This document shows positions 27,204 through 36,752 of a stretch of DNA of 64,000 bases, one piece after another (the stretch's first letter is position 1; every line of letters begins with the position of its first letter). The DNA lies in assembly GCA_024970065.1 (NCBI GenBank), contig CP103908.1, positions 496,001-560,000 on the forward strand, in the 5' to 3' direction. The position numbers and the translations under genes are program-made. Source of the DNA: Pediococcus acidilactici. Lineage in GTDB: Bacteria; Bacillota; Bacilli; Lactobacillales; Lactobacillaceae. Below the pieces are notes generated by a model, which was not told the DNA's origin, did not search any database, and was given only the letters and a program-made list of their open reading frames with translations.

Positions 27204-27229
27204 GATTGTTATTTTAAAATGCGTTACAT

Positions 27230-27277
27230 ACACCATATATAGTGGTTGATCGTTCGTTAAGCACATATATCTTGTGT
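27230..27277. promoter_or_regulatory. Tandem NrdR boxes upstream of nrdDG
   Basis: ACACCATATATAGTGG (27230-27245) fits the NrdR box ACACWATATATWGTGT. A second, weaker box CACATATATCTTGTG (27262-27276) lies about 31-32 bases centre to centre downstream, the usual helical phasing of NrdR pairs. Confidence 0.78.
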
Positions 27278-27451
27278 TTTCAACCTTTATCTTTTTGCAA
27301 AATCGGAGTAATCTATGATGTGAAGAGAAACCAATCAAGCCAGTTTCGAATATCAAACAGCTTTAAATAAACAGAAAATAATAACGCTGTTTATTATAGC
27401 GAGAATTGAACGAGATTGGAATAAAAAATTAGAAAAGGACGGGTGGTTAAA

Positions 27452-29602
27452 ATGATCAATTCGCAAGCAATCGCAACCGACGCTTGGACTGAATTACGTC
27501 AAAAACAAGTAGTTAAAGCAGATGGGGAAAGGATGCAATTTTACCCCTATAAAATCGCGCTGGTGGTTGATCAATTAACCACGGACGAGGTTGAACGGCA
27601 AAATATTACGCAAGCAATTTTAGAGCAGTTAACGCAAATGGCGTCGCCACTAACGGTAGAACAAATTCGGGCGGTTTTTAAAGCAATTCTTCATGATTAT
27701 CAACGGGACGACTTGTGGGAAAAATATGCTGAATATCGGCAAGCCGATGAAGCCAAGTGGCAGACCGCAATTGACCCGCAAAATAAATTAAGCCAGTTAT
27801 TTGATGGACAGGATACGGTAGTTCACGAAAATGCTAATAAAGATAGCAACATTTTCAGTACTCGGCGGGACTTAACGGCCGGAATGGTCGGCAAATCATT
27901 TGGGTTAACGATGATGCCGCAAACCGTAGCAAAGGCCCACTTGCGCGGCGACATTCATTTTCATGACTTGGACTATTCGCCGCTAACTTCAATGACCAAC
28001 TGCTGTTTGATTGACTTCAAGAGTATGCTAGCGAATGGTTTTAAGATTGGAAATGCGGAAGTGGAGTCACCTAAGTCGATTCAAACGGCAACCGCCCAAA
28101 TGTCGCAGATTATTGCGAACGTGGCATCGAGCCAATATGGAGGGTGTTCGTCAGACCGGACGGATGAAATGTTGGCGCCTTACGCAAAATTAAATTACGA
28201 AAAGCACTTGAAGGAAGCCGAAAAGTGGGTGCTCCCCGAACAACGGGAGGCCTTTGCTAAAGAAAAAACCAAGAAAGATATTTACGACGCAATGCAAGCG
28301 TTAGAGTACGAAGTTAACACGTTGTTTTCATCCAACGGACAAACGCCGTTTACCACGGTGGGATTTGGTCTGGGAACTTCGTGGATCGAACGGGAAATTC
28401 AAAAGGCGATCTTAAAAGTCCGCATTAAGGGGCTCGGTAAGCAGCACCGGACCGCAATTTTCCCGAAGTTGGTCTTTTCAATTAAGCGCGGGATAAATTT
28501 AAATCCGGAAGATCCCAACTACGATATCAAACAGTTGGCTGTAGAGTGCGCAACTAAGCGGATGTATCCCGACGTCTTAATGTACGACAAAATTGTGGAA
28601 TTAACCGGGAACTTCAAGGCGCCCATGGGTTGCCGGAGCTTCTTACAAGCGTGGAAAAACGCCGATGGCGAAGAAGTTAATAGCGGCCGAATGAATTTAG
28701 GGGTCGTTACCGTCAACTTGCCACGGATTGCGATTGAAGCCCAGGGCGACCGGGAAGTCTTCTGGGAGATTATGGAAGACCGGGTGGCGTTGGCGAAAAA
28801 AGCCTTACTTTTCCGGATTAAACGTTGCCGGGATACCCAACCGCAAAACGCGCCGATTTTGTATAAGCACGGTGCCTTTGGGGTCCGCCTCAAGGACGGT
28901 GACGACGTGGACCAACTGTTTAACCACCGGCGGGCGACCATATCGTTAGGTTACATTGGATTGTACGAAGTGGGAACTGCCTTTTTCGGTCCAGATTGGG
29001 AAGATAATCAGGAGGCCCACGATTTCACGGTTTCAATCGTGAAGTACCTGTACGAACAGTGCCTAGCTTGGGAAAAAGAGTACGGTTATCATTTCAGCGT
29101 TTACTCCACGCCAGCCGAATCCCTGACGGATACCTTCTGTGAGGATGATATTGAAAAATTCGGCAAGATCAAGGACATTACCGACAAGGAATACTACACT
29201 AACAGTTTCCATTACGACGTCCGGAAAAATCCGACTCCGTTTGAAAAACTTACTTTTGAAGAGGAGTACCCGAAGTACGCGGCCGGTGGCTTTATTCACT
29301 ACTGTGAGTACCCGAATTTAAAGCAAAATCCGGCTGCTTTAGAAGCGGTTTGGACTTGGGCTTATGACCACGTGGGCTATTTAGGAACAAATGCTTCGAT
29401 CGACCACTGCTATAAATGTGGTTTTGACGGCGACTTTAAACCCACGGCCCGCGGTTTTGAATGCCCGCAATGCGGGAACCGTGACCCCAAAACTTGTGAC
29501 GTGGTTAAACGGACTTGTGGTTACTTAGGAAACCCAATGATTCGGCCAATGGTTCACGGACGGCACAAAGAAATTTCATCACGGGTTAAAAATATGGAAT
29601 AG
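27452..29602 (+). CDS. nrdD: Anaerobic (class III) ribonucleoside-triphosphate reductase
   Basis: Reduces ribonucleoside triphosphates to dNTPs by glycyl-radical chemistry. The 716-residue protein has an N-terminal ATP-cone (VVKADGERMQFYPYKIALVVDQL), the GDIHFHDLDYSPLTSMTNC active-site region, a C-terminal zinc site with CYKCGF and CPQCGN, and the glycyl radical loop RTCGYLGNP near the end. ATG 27452 is taken; a GTG nine bases earlier is possible. nrdG follows 10 bases downstream. Tandem NrdR boxes lie upstream. Confidence 0.96.
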   Translation: MINSQAIATDAWTELRQKQVVKADGERMQFYPYKIALVVDQLTTDEVERQNITQAILEQLTQMASPLTVEQIRAVFKAILHDYQRDDLWEKYAEYRQADEAKWQTAIDPQNKLSQLFDGQDTVVHENANKDSNIFSTRRDLTAGMVGKSFGLTMMPQTVAKAHLRGDIHFHDLDYSPLTSMTNCCLIDFKSMLANGFKIGNAEVESPKSIQTATAQMSQIIANVASSQYGGCSSDRTDEMLAPYAKLNYEKHLKEAEKWVLPEQREAFAKEKTKKDIYDAMQALEYEVNTLFSSNGQTPFTTVGFGLGTSWIEREIQKAILKVRIKGLGKQHRTAIFPKLVFSIKRGINLNPEDPNYDIKQLAVECATKRMYPDVLMYDKIVELTGNFKAPMGCRSFLQAWKNADGEEVNSGRMNLGVVTVNLPRIAIEAQGDREVFWEIMEDRVALAKKALLFRIKRCRDTQPQNAPILYKHGAFGVRLKDGDDVDQLFNHRRATISLGYIGLYEVGTAFFGPDWEDNQEAHDFTVSIVKYLYEQCLAWEKEYGYHFSVYSTPAESLTDTFCEDDIEKFGKIKDITDKEYYTNSFHYDVRKNPTPFEKLTFEEEYPKYAAGGFIHYCEYPNLKQNPAALEAVWTWAYDHVGYLGTNASIDHCYKCGFDGDFKPTARGFECPQCGNRDPKTCDVVKRTCGYLGNPMIRPMVHGRHKEISSRVKNME

Positions 29603-29612
29603 GGGTGAAAAC

Positions 29613-30200
29613 GTGGTTAGACAACGACGAGTACGGTCACCGAGAAATCCCCAGCCGCAAGAATGGCTGGCGAAGGACCGCAGTTTAGAATACATTGCCG
29701 ACTATAAGCCGTTCAACATGGTTGACGGGGAAGGCATTCGCTGCAGCTTGTACGTTTCGGGTTGTTTATTCAACTGTCCGGGATGCTACAACAAGGCGGC
29801 GCAAAATTTCCATTATGGACGCCCCTATTCGCAGGAATTAGAAGACCAAATTATCGAAGACATGGGGCAGAGCTACGTGCAGGGGCTGACCTTGTTAGGC
29901 GGGGAACCCTTCTTAAACACGCAGGTTTGCTTGCGGCTAGTCCGGCGGGTGCGCCAAGAATTTGGGCACGACAAGGACATTTGGTCGTGGACCGGTTACA
30001 CCTGGGACGAACTGATGCAGGAATCTTACGATAAATTGGAATTGTTAAGTGAACTAGATATTTTGGTGGACGGACGGTTTTTAGAAGCTAAAAAAGATTT
30101 AACGCTCCAATTTCGGGGAAGTTCCAACCAACGAATTATCGACGTGCCTAAATCGTTAGCCGCAAACCAAGTCGTCATTTGGGATAAATTGCTTCGTTAA
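29613..30200 (+). CDS. nrdG: Anaerobic ribonucleotide reductase activating protein (radical SAM)
   Basis: Makes the glycyl radical on NrdD using S-adenosylmethionine and a [4Fe-4S] cluster. The 195-residue protein has the cluster motif CLFNCPGCYN near residue 51, preceded by MVDGEGIRCSLYVSGC, and TLLGGEPFL as the SAM-binding GGE motif. A GTG start at 29613 follows GGGGTG. The suf genes for Fe-S assembly begin 14 bases after its stop, possibly in one long transcript. Confidence 0.94.
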   Translation: MVRQRRVRSPRNPQPQEWLAKDRSLEYIADYKPFNMVDGEGIRCSLYVSGCLFNCPGCYNKAAQNFHYGRPYSQELEDQIIEDMGQSYVQGLTLLGGEPFLNTQVCLRLVRRVRQEFGHDKDIWSWTGYTWDELMQESYDKLELLSELDILVDGRFLEAKKDLTLQFRGSSNQRIIDVPKSLAANQVVIWDKLLR

Positions 30201-30214
30201 GATAGGAGAATTTG

Positions 30215-30991
30215 ATGAGTAAGCTAGAAATTAAAAATTTAAAGGTCAATGCGGGTGATGAGCGCATTTTAAACGGGGTTAATTTACAGATTAATCCAGG
30301 AGAAATTCACGCGTTGATGGGACCTAACGGGACTGGGAAGTCAACGCTTTCGGAAACGATTATGGGAAATCCGCTCTACGAGATTGTAGATGGCCAAATT
30401 TGGTTAGACGGGCAAGACATCACGGAAATGAGCGTGGACGAACGGGCCCGGGCGGGAGTCTTTTTAGCAATGCAGTATCCGATGGAGGTCGCGGGAATTT
30501 CCAACGCCGACTTTATTCACGCAGCGTTAAATGCGCGTAACCAAGGCCAACCGGTTGCCGTGCTGCCTTTTTTAAAACAGCTTAAAACTAACATGGAATT
30601 TTTAGAAATTAATCCGGAATATGCGGACCGGGGGCTCAACGCTGATTTTTCCGGTGGTGAAAAAAAGCGTAACGAAATCCTGCAAATGATGATGTTGCAA
30701 CCCGAGATGGCCATTTTAGATGAAATTGATTCCGGATTAGATATTGACGCCCTCAAAATTGTGGCGAAGGGGATCAACGCAATGCGCAGTACCACCTTTA
30801 GCTGCTTAATGGTCACGCACTACCAGCGCCTGTTGAACTACGTGGTGCCTGACGTGGTGCACATCATGATGGACGGACGGATTGTTAAAAGCGGCGGCCC
30901 CGAACTAGCTACGGATCTGGAAAAGACTGGCTACGCTGAATTAGAGGAAACGTTAGGAAGTGAAACCAGCCATGGCGATCCCCTTGAATAA
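30215..30991 (+). CDS. sufC: Fe-S cluster assembly ATPase SufC
   Basis: ABC-type ATPase that works with SufB and SufD as the cluster scaffold. The 258-residue protein has Walker A GPNGTGKST, the Q-loop MQYP, signature FSGGEKKRNEI, Walker B MAILDEIDSGLD and the switch His in MVTHYQRLL. It starts at the ATG after ATAGGAGAATTTG. Its end overlaps the start of sufD. Order here is sufC-D-S-U-B, the standard Firmicutes arrangement. Confidence 0.96.
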   Translation: MSKLEIKNLKVNAGDERILNGVNLQINPGEIHALMGPNGTGKSTLSETIMGNPLYEIVDGQIWLDGQDITEMSVDERARAGVFLAMQYPMEVAGISNADFIHAALNARNQGQPVAVLPFLKQLKTNMEFLEINPEYADRGLNADFSGGEKKRNEILQMMMLQPEMAILDEIDSGLDIDALKIVAKGINAMRSTTFSCLMVTHYQRLLNYVVPDVVHIMMDGRIVKSGGPELATDLEKTGYAELEETLGSETSHGDPLE

Positions 30992-32033
30992 AACGACGAC
31001 CGCAAGCTATCCCCGGATTTTAGGAATTCGGTATGACCCCGCAGCTTTTAACTTGCCGGATTCTTCCAGCGCCGCTTGGGACTGGGAGGCCAACGCGGAA
31101 GCTTTGCAAGCCATTAATGCAGCGGGGGGCGCGGTCCGGCGCATTAATGGTTCGACAACGGAGCTAACGGGGCTAACCCAATTACTAGCTTCTACGAACA
31201 ACCAATTTGTGCAGCAACACTTGCAAGACCCATTGCAGGGTGTGGTAATCAGTTTGCCGGCCCATGCGGAGATTTCGCCAGCGCTAAACTTAACCTTGCG
31301 AACGGAGTCAGCTCTTCCCGTGGAATGGACAGTTTGGTTTGATTTAGGGGACCATAGTCGGCTGACCACGAAGTTAACGCTAGATTTAGCGGGAGAAGTG
31401 CCCCAATCCAACTGTTTGATTGGGGGAACCTTAGCGGACGAAAGTAATTTGACACTCATCACCGACACGCAAAGTCACCAGGCTACTCAAAGTTTATTGC
31501 TAGGTGATTTTGTGAGTGCTCGGGATGCTAACCTCGATTGGTCCTTGTGGCCGCAAACGAAGGGCCAGCTGCTAGGTGATTTAAACGTAACGCTTGCTGG
31601 AACCGGCAGTCGGGCAACCCTTAACTTGGCGCGTTACGGCTACCAAGATGACTGGGTAGGCATCCGCGGTCAAATTAAACATTTGGGCCAACACACTTTT
31701 AGTCGAATCAACATGCGGGGAGTTTTGTACGAAAATTCCCGGGTCAACTTTACGAGTATTGGCCAAATTGATCATGGGGCCAGTGATGCGGACGCGGACC
31801 AGGAAAGTCGGTTAATGACCGTAGAACCGCATGCTAAAGGAAGCGTTAACCCGGTCTTAGTGATTGACGAAAACGACGTCCGGGCCGGCCACGCCGCTAG
31901 TGTCGGCCAGTATGACGAAGACGAACTTTACTACTTACAAAGTCGGGGGCTGCCGATGGCGACGGCAAAGCAAATTTTGATTGATAACTTTATGGAACCG
32001 ATTTGGCGTTTGCACAACGGGGAGGTTGGCTAA
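30972..32033 (+). CDS. sufD: Fe-S cluster assembly protein SufD
   Basis: Scaffold partner of SufB and SufC. The 353-residue protein has the SufBD beta-helix with RINMRGVLYENSRVNFTSIGQI and the C-terminal helical block HAASVGQYDEDELYYLQSRGLP shared with SufB. It is shorter than Bacillus SufD, with a reduced N-terminal domain. ATG 30972 or GTG 30960 could start it; both lie inside the end of sufC, so translation is probably coupled. Confidence 0.93.
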   Translation: MAIPLNKTTTASYPRILGIRYDPAAFNLPDSSSAAWDWEANAEALQAINAAGGAVRRINGSTTELTGLTQLLASTNNQFVQQHLQDPLQGVVISLPAHAEISPALNLTLRTESALPVEWTVWFDLGDHSRLTTKLTLDLAGEVPQSNCLIGGTLADESNLTLITDTQSHQATQSLLLGDFVSARDANLDWSLWPQTKGQLLGDLNVTLAGTGSRATLNLARYGYQDDWVGIRGQIKHLGQHTFSRINMRGVLYENSRVNFTSIGQIDHGASDADADQESRLMTVEPHAKGSVNPVLVIDENDVRAGHAASVGQYDEDELYYLQSRGLPMATAKQILIDNFMEPIWRLHNGEVG

Positions 32034-32034
32034 G

Positions 32035-33210
32035 ATGACGGATTACCAAGGCTTAACTTATTTGGACAACGCGGCGACCACCCCCATGCCAGAGGAAGTT
32101 TTAGCGGTAATTGACGAGTATTACCGGTTTAACAAGGTTAACGTCCATCGGGGAATTTATCAGCTTGCGGGCCGGGTCACTAGCGCTTATGAAGCGGTTC
32201 GCGAACAAATCGCCCAGTGGCTGCATGCTCCCCAACCAGAGTCGGTCGTTTTTACTAGCGGGACTACCGACGCGTTAAACCAGGTTGCCTTCGGCTATGC
32301 ACAGCCGCGGTTGCAGCCGGGTGACGAAATTATCGTCAGTGTACTCGAACACCATTCTAACCTAGTGCCTTGGCAACGGGTGGCTGCCCAAACTGGGGCA
32401 CGCCTGCGAATGGTGGGAATGGAATCGCAAGGTAACTTGGATTATGCTCAATTAGCAGAGCTTATCAATACGCATACCAAGGTAGTTGCGCTTACGATGG
32501 TTTCCAACGTGCTGGGGACGGTGGTTGACGTGGCAAAGGTTGCCCAACTAGTCCATCAGTATGATGGAGTCTTAGTTGTGGACGCTGCCCAAGCGGTCGC
32601 CCATTTGTCAATTGACGTTACCGCCATGGACGCTGATTTTCTCGCGTTCTCCGGGCATAAAATGTTTGGTCCCACGGGGATTGGGGTGCTCTATGGCAAG
32701 CTAGCTCAGTTAGAGGAGATGGAACCGGTCCGTTTTGGCGGCGAAATGGTGGACTTGGTTACGCCAACTTCGGCAACTTTTCAGCCGTTACCAATCCGTT
32801 TAGAAGCAGGGACCCCCAACGTTGCTGGCGTATTAGGGCTAGGAGCGGCCGTGAAGTATCTGGAAAAACAGGACTTTACCGCTATCCAAAAGCATGAAGC
32901 ACGCTTAATGCAGTTTTTGCTTACCGAACTCCAGGAAGTGCCGGAAGTTAAAATTTACGGCCCGTTAGATTATCAACAACGGGTGGGAGTGGTTAGCTTT
33001 AACGTCGGTAAACACCACGCCCATGACGTGGCCACCATTTTAGATGCTTCGGGAGTGGCCGTGCGCGCCGGACACCTGTGTGCGGAACCATTAATGCAGG
33101 CTTTGAACGTTAGTAGCGTCGTGCGGGCGAGCTTTACCTTTGAAAATCAGGTTGCCGATCTGCAACGCTTAGTGGACGCGGTAGAACAAGTGGGACGAAT
33201 TTTATCATGA
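32035..33210 (+). CDS. sufS: Cysteine desulfurase SufS
   Basis: PLP enzyme that takes sulfur from cysteine for Fe-S assembly. The 391-residue class V aminotransferase shows YLDNAATTPMP at the start, the PLP Lys in FSGHKMFGPTGIGVLYG, and the persulfide Cys loop RAGHLCAEPLM near residue 350, short as in group II desulfurases. The ATG follows GGGGAGG. It overlaps sufU by four bases (ATGA). Confidence 0.95.
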   Translation: MTDYQGLTYLDNAATTPMPEEVLAVIDEYYRFNKVNVHRGIYQLAGRVTSAYEAVREQIAQWLHAPQPESVVFTSGTTDALNQVAFGYAQPRLQPGDEIIVSVLEHHSNLVPWQRVAAQTGARLRMVGMESQGNLDYAQLAELINTHTKVVALTMVSNVLGTVVDVAKVAQLVHQYDGVLVVDAAQAVAHLSIDVTAMDADFLAFSGHKMFGPTGIGVLYGKLAQLEEMEPVRFGGEMVDLVTPTSATFQPLPIRLEAGTPNVAGVLGLGAAVKYLEKQDFTAIQKHEARLMQFLLTELQEVPEVKIYGPLDYQQRVGVVSFNVGKHHAHDVATILDASGVAVRAGHLCAEPLMQALNVSSVVRASFTFENQVADLQRLVDAVEQVGRILS

Positions 33211-33647
33211 ACAATTTACAAGAGTTATACCAAAAAATTATTTTGAATCACGCTAAAAACCCGGTGGGCTATGGAAAAGTACTCCACGCAAATTGTGTCG
33301 GGGCGTTGCGCAATCCCGAATGTGGCGACGAGATTACGGTTTATGCCGAAGTTGACGCACAACGAATCCAGCAACTGGGTTTCACGGGGACGGGCTGTGT
33401 GATCAGCATGGCATCGGCAAGTATGATGGTTGCGCAATTAAACGGCCGCACGTTAGCGGATGCCCGCAAACTCTGGGAAAATTTCCAAAATTTAGTGTTA
33501 CAAAAGGATTGTGATTCCGATCAGCTGGGGGATTTAGCAGCTTTTGCTAGTTTGCACCAGTTTCCGACGCGGGTGCGGTGCGGTACCTTAGCGTGGCATG
33601 CACTCGCAGAAGGTTTAAAGGAGAAGGGGGAAGTTTTTGATGGATGA
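33207..33647 (+). CDS. sufU: Zinc-dependent sulfurtransferase SufU
   Basis: Accepts sulfur from SufS and passes it to the SufBCD scaffold. The 146-residue protein has the three Cys ligands and active-site residues in RNPECGDEITVY, GTGCVISMASASMM and RVRCGTLAWHAL. Like other SufU proteins it has the inserted region between the second and third Cys that IscU lacks. Start overlaps the sufS stop. Confidence 0.94.
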   Translation: MNNLQELYQKIILNHAKNPVGYGKVLHANCVGALRNPECGDEITVYAEVDAQRIQQLGFTGTGCVISMASASMMVAQLNGRTLADARKLWENFQNLVLQKDCDSDQLGDLAAFASLHQFPTRVRCGTLAWHALAEGLKEKGEVFDG

Positions 33648-35046
33648 AGTCAGTCCAACGCAACCAGGAAATTTTAAGGACGAATGGGGACCGATGGATG
33701 ACGTCCAGCCGGTCTTTTCAACCGGGGTCGGGATTAACGAGGAAACCATCCAGGCCATTTCGCGGGCGAAGCAAGAGCCCCAATGGATGCTAGACTTGCG
33801 GTTACAGGCCTACCAAATTTACCAATCCATGCCCATGCCGAGCTTTGGGCCAGACCTTAGTGAGATTGATTTGAACGAAATTAAATACTTCCAGCGGGCA
33901 ACGGATCACATTGCTCGCAACTGGGAGGACGTGCCCGACGAAATCAAGACTACCTTTGAACGAATTGGGGTTCCAGAAGCCGAACGAAAGTACTTAGCCG
34001 GTTCGGCGGCACAGTATGAATCCGAAGCGGTTTACCACAACCTTAAACAGGACTTAGAAAGTCAGGGAATCATTTTTATGGATACTGATTCAGCTTTGAA
34101 ACAGCATCCGGAACTAGTCCGACAGTACTTTGGTAAATTAATTGCCGCAAGCGATAATAAGTTTGCCGCCTTGAATACCGCCGTTTGGTCGGGCGGAACT
34201 TTTTTATATGTGCCGAAAAATGTGCATGCCGACGTGCCGATCCAAAGCTACTTCCGAATTAACGCGGGTCGGACGGGCCAGTTTGAACGAACCCTAATTA
34301 TCGTCGACGAAGGCGGCAGCGTTAACTACGTTGAGGGATGCACCGCACCGAATTACGCGGAGGATAGTCTGCACGCCGCGGTTGTAGAAGTGTTCGTTAA
34401 AAAGGATGCCTATTGTTGCTACACAACGATTCAAAATTGGTCAACGAACGTGTACAGCTTAGAAACCAAGCGGGCCCAGGCCGAAGCAAATAGCACCATG
34501 GAATGGGTCGACGGCAATTTAGGCTCAAAGGTCACCATGAAATACCCCAGCATTTACCTAACGGGCGCGGGCGCCACCGGTTCAATGCTGTCGATTGCGG
34601 CGGCGGGTGCCAACATGCACCAGGATACCGGCGCCAAGATGATCCATTTAGCGCCGAATACCCACAGCACGATTGTTTCAAAAGCAATCTGCCATAACGG
34701 CGGTCGGGCGGACTACCGGGGATTGATTAAGTACACTAAGGCGGCCAAACGGGCTAAGTCCCACGTAGAGTGCGATACGATTTTGATGGACCAAGACAGT
34801 GCCAGCGATACTTTCCCGGTTAACGACATCGAAACGAGCGACGGCACGATTGAACACGAGGCCCACGTTTTGAAAATCTCTGAAGCCCAACTGTACTACT
34901 TGAAGAGTCGGGGATTAGACGAAGCGACCGCCTCCCAGTTAATTATTATGGGATTTTTGGAGCCCTTCACTAAGCAATTACCAATGGAATACGCCGTGGA
35001 ATTAGACCGGTTGATTAAGTTTCAGATGGAGGGCAGCATTGGATAA
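33640..35046 (+). CDS. sufB: Fe-S cluster assembly scaffold SufB
   Basis: The main scaffold protein on which clusters form. The 468-residue protein shows LDLRLQAYQIYQSMPMPSFG near the start, the beta-helix stretch NYVEGCTAPNYAEDSLHAAVVE, VECDTILMD and the C-terminal HEAHVLKISEAQLYYLKSRG. It starts at the ATG after AAAGGAGAAGGGGG and overlaps the end of sufU by eight bases. It ends the suf operon; no clear terminator follows before the next gene. Confidence 0.96.
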   Translation: MDEVSPTQPGNFKDEWGPMDDVQPVFSTGVGINEETIQAISRAKQEPQWMLDLRLQAYQIYQSMPMPSFGPDLSEIDLNEIKYFQRATDHIARNWEDVPDEIKTTFERIGVPEAERKYLAGSAAQYESEAVYHNLKQDLESQGIIFMDTDSALKQHPELVRQYFGKLIAASDNKFAALNTAVWSGGTFLYVPKNVHADVPIQSYFRINAGRTGQFERTLIIVDEGGSVNYVEGCTAPNYAEDSLHAAVVEVFVKKDAYCCYTTIQNWSTNVYSLETKRAQAEANSTMEWVDGNLGSKVTMKYPSIYLTGAGATGSMLSIAAAGANMHQDTGAKMIHLAPNTHSTIVSKAICHNGGRADYRGLIKYTKAAKRAKSHVECDTILMDQDSASDTFPVNDIETSDGTIEHEAHVLKISEAQLYYLKSRGLDEATASQLIIMGFLEPFTKQLPMEYAVELDRLIKFQMEGSIG

Positions 35047-35097
35047 ACAAACTGAGCCATTTGTTCAGATCAAATTATGAGAGGAATGCTGACAATT

Positions 35098-35571
35098 ATG
35101 GATGATAATATTAAAAGCTTAAACGAAGCCTTTATTAAGGCTACAACTGAAGTGACTGTAGATAGAATTTCAGGTAAAATTAGGCAAATTAAGACGAATC
35201 ATGACTTAAGAAAGCAAATAACAGAGTATGATCAATTGATAAATGATTTATTAGGTAATAAAAATGATCTGGAACGCATATCTAGAGAATATAAGTCAAG
35301 GTTGGAAAGAGTAGTTATAAGTGATGAAGATATTGAAAGTTTGCATAATACTGTGGTTAATGTAATACAAGTAGTTAAGGATTTTTCAGACAAGGAAAAT
35401 GATGAAAGTAGTGAAAATTCTTTAGATACTTTAGTTAATTTGTTGAATGCAGACACGTTAAGAACTCTTCAATTATTAGGTTATAATTATAAAAAAGCTA
35501 TTGGAGAGCCTTTAACAAAAATTACAGCTGACTATATCAGTAATTTTGGTGAGGCTTATAATAAAAAATAA
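35098..35571 (+). CDS. Hypothetical acidic helical protein after sufB
   Basis: About 157 residues if started at ATG 35098; ATG 35077 is another choice, and neither has an ideal ribosome binding site. The product is nearly all helical, rich in Asp, Glu and Lys, with coiled-coil-like stretches such as LINDLLGNKNDLERISREYKSRL-type heptads, and no membrane segment. I do not recognise it. It is clearly more AT-rich than the suf genes beside it, so it is probably acquired. A symmetric terminator follows. Confidence 0.65.
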   Translation: MDDNIKSLNEAFIKATTEVTVDRISGKIRQIKTNHDLRKQITEYDQLINDLLGNKNDLERISREYKSRLERVVISDEDIESLHNTVVNVIQVVKDFSDKENDESSENSLDTLVNLLNADTLRTLQLLGYNYKKAIGEPLTKITADYISNFGEAYNKK

Positions 35572-35686
35572 TGTATTTAAAATTTTGTGAATTTGTTTAA
35601 GATAAAAGTATTAAAACGTACTTACGTAATACTAAATGTTGCTTGTCAACAACAATACACGCTTTATTGGGTTATCTTAATAAACC

Positions 35687-35722
35687 AAAAAAGAATGAAC
35701 ATAATTAGGTTCATTCTTTTTT
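35687..35722. terminator. Bidirectional terminator between the hypothetical gene and marC
   Basis: AAAAAAGAATGAAC (35687-35700) and GTTCATTCTTTTTT (35709-35722) pair perfectly. Confidence 0.88.
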
Positions 35723-35775
35723 ACTTATAAACTAGTATTGAAAAAATGCGTTGACCCTTTGTATTGTTTTTTATC

Positions 35776-36399
35776 TTAAAGATGGAAGGCGGCTTGCACA
35801 CCCACAATCAGCATTTTGACGCCGATGGTTGCTAAAATCAGCCCCATTAACTTGGTGATCACGTTCATGATGTTGTTGCCCAGCTTGTCCATGATTTGTT
35901 CACCGTAGATAAAAATGAAGTAGGCAATGACTGCTAAAACAACGAACGCGGCCACGACGATGAAGGGGTTGGTTCCACTAGCCAAGTTCATGGTGGTAGC
36001 AATGGTTCCAGGGCCGGCCAAAATTGGCATGGCTAGCGGAGAAATCGCGACGTTGGTGTTACTACTGTTGACGGAATCCTTAACGGATTTCTCGGGATCG
36101 TGCTGGATCGGCGAAACGTTACCTTGAATCATGTGGTAACCAATCAATCCCAAAATGATCCCGCCCATGATGCGAAGCGCGGCAAGGTTGATGCCAAAAA
36201 TGGTGAAGATGTAATTTCCGAGAAAGGCAAACAACACTACGATGACGGTCGCCACGATAAAAGCCAGCCGGGCAATCGCGTTGATTTCCTTGCGACTGTT
36301 ATCAGCAGTCAAACTGACGAACATCGGCAAGTTAGCAAAGGGGTTCATAATTGCAAAAAATGCGGTGAATGAAAGTAAAAATGCTTGAACTAAATGCAT
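35776..36399 (-). CDS. MarC/NAAT family integral membrane protein
   Basis: The 207-residue protein has about six hydrophobic helices and family motifs FFAIMNPFANLPMFVSLT near the N-terminus and SPLAMPILAGPGTIATTMNLA in the middle. Members are proposed small-neutral-amino-acid transporters, but the role of most MarC proteins is not settled. It is a single-gene unit with GGAGGACGAC-type ribosome binding sequence. Confidence 0.9.
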   Translation of the reverse strand: MHLVQAFLLSFTAFFAIMNPFANLPMFVSLTADNSRKEINAIARLAFIVATVIVVLFAFLGNYIFTIFGINLAALRIMGGIILGLIGYHMIQGNVSPIQHDPEKSVKDSVNSSNTNVAISPLAMPILAGPGTIATTMNLASGTNPFIVVAAFVVLAVIAYFIFIYGEQIMDKLGNNIMNVITKLMGLILATIGVKMLIVGVQAAFHL

Positions 36400-36533
36400 G
36401 GTCGTCCTCCTTGTTAAACGTTTTCAATGCAATGATTGTTTTTTAATTATATGGGTTAGGTGGGGAAATGCCAAGTTTGGTGATTTTTCGGGAGAAGAAT
36501 GAAGGATAATGACGTAGAGAAAGTAAAAGAGAG

Positions 36534-36650
36534 TGGGACAAAAGTTGAGTAGTTTGCGAGCATTAACTGAAAATTGACTATTATGCCTGAATTGGACATG
36601 ATGTCAATTTTTGGTTAAGCGGAACAAACTGACTTTTGACGCACGTTTTG
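36534..36650. repeat. Copy D of the dispersed terminator-like repeat family
   Basis: GAGCATTAAC (36558-36567) precedes an imperfect hairpin AAATTGACTATTATGCC / GGACATGATGTCAATTT, followed by GGTTAAGCGGAACAAA. Flanks match copy C at 22972-23040; the preceding GGGACAAAAGT is also shared. The stem here is less perfect than in the other copies. Confidence 0.8.
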
Positions 36651-36671
36651 GCTCTATTGAAGTCAAAACGC

Positions 36672-36724
36672 AAAATAAAAACGATTCATGATGAAGTTTC
36701 ACTTCATGAACCGTTTTTTATTTA
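36672..36724. terminator. Hairpin with T-run after repeat copy D
   Basis: AATAAAAACG and TTCATGA pair with TTCATGAA and CGTTTTTTATT, giving a long stem with A- and T-rich ends. It may end the reverse-strand remnant at 36753 and any forward read-through. Confidence 0.7.
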
Positions 36725-36752
36725 GAGCCTTTTGTCACAGCCTCTTTTACTT

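Noticed and set aside
36410..36440. Cre site before marC
   Set aside because: TTAAACGTTTTCAA resembles cre but spacing within the motif is off by one base.
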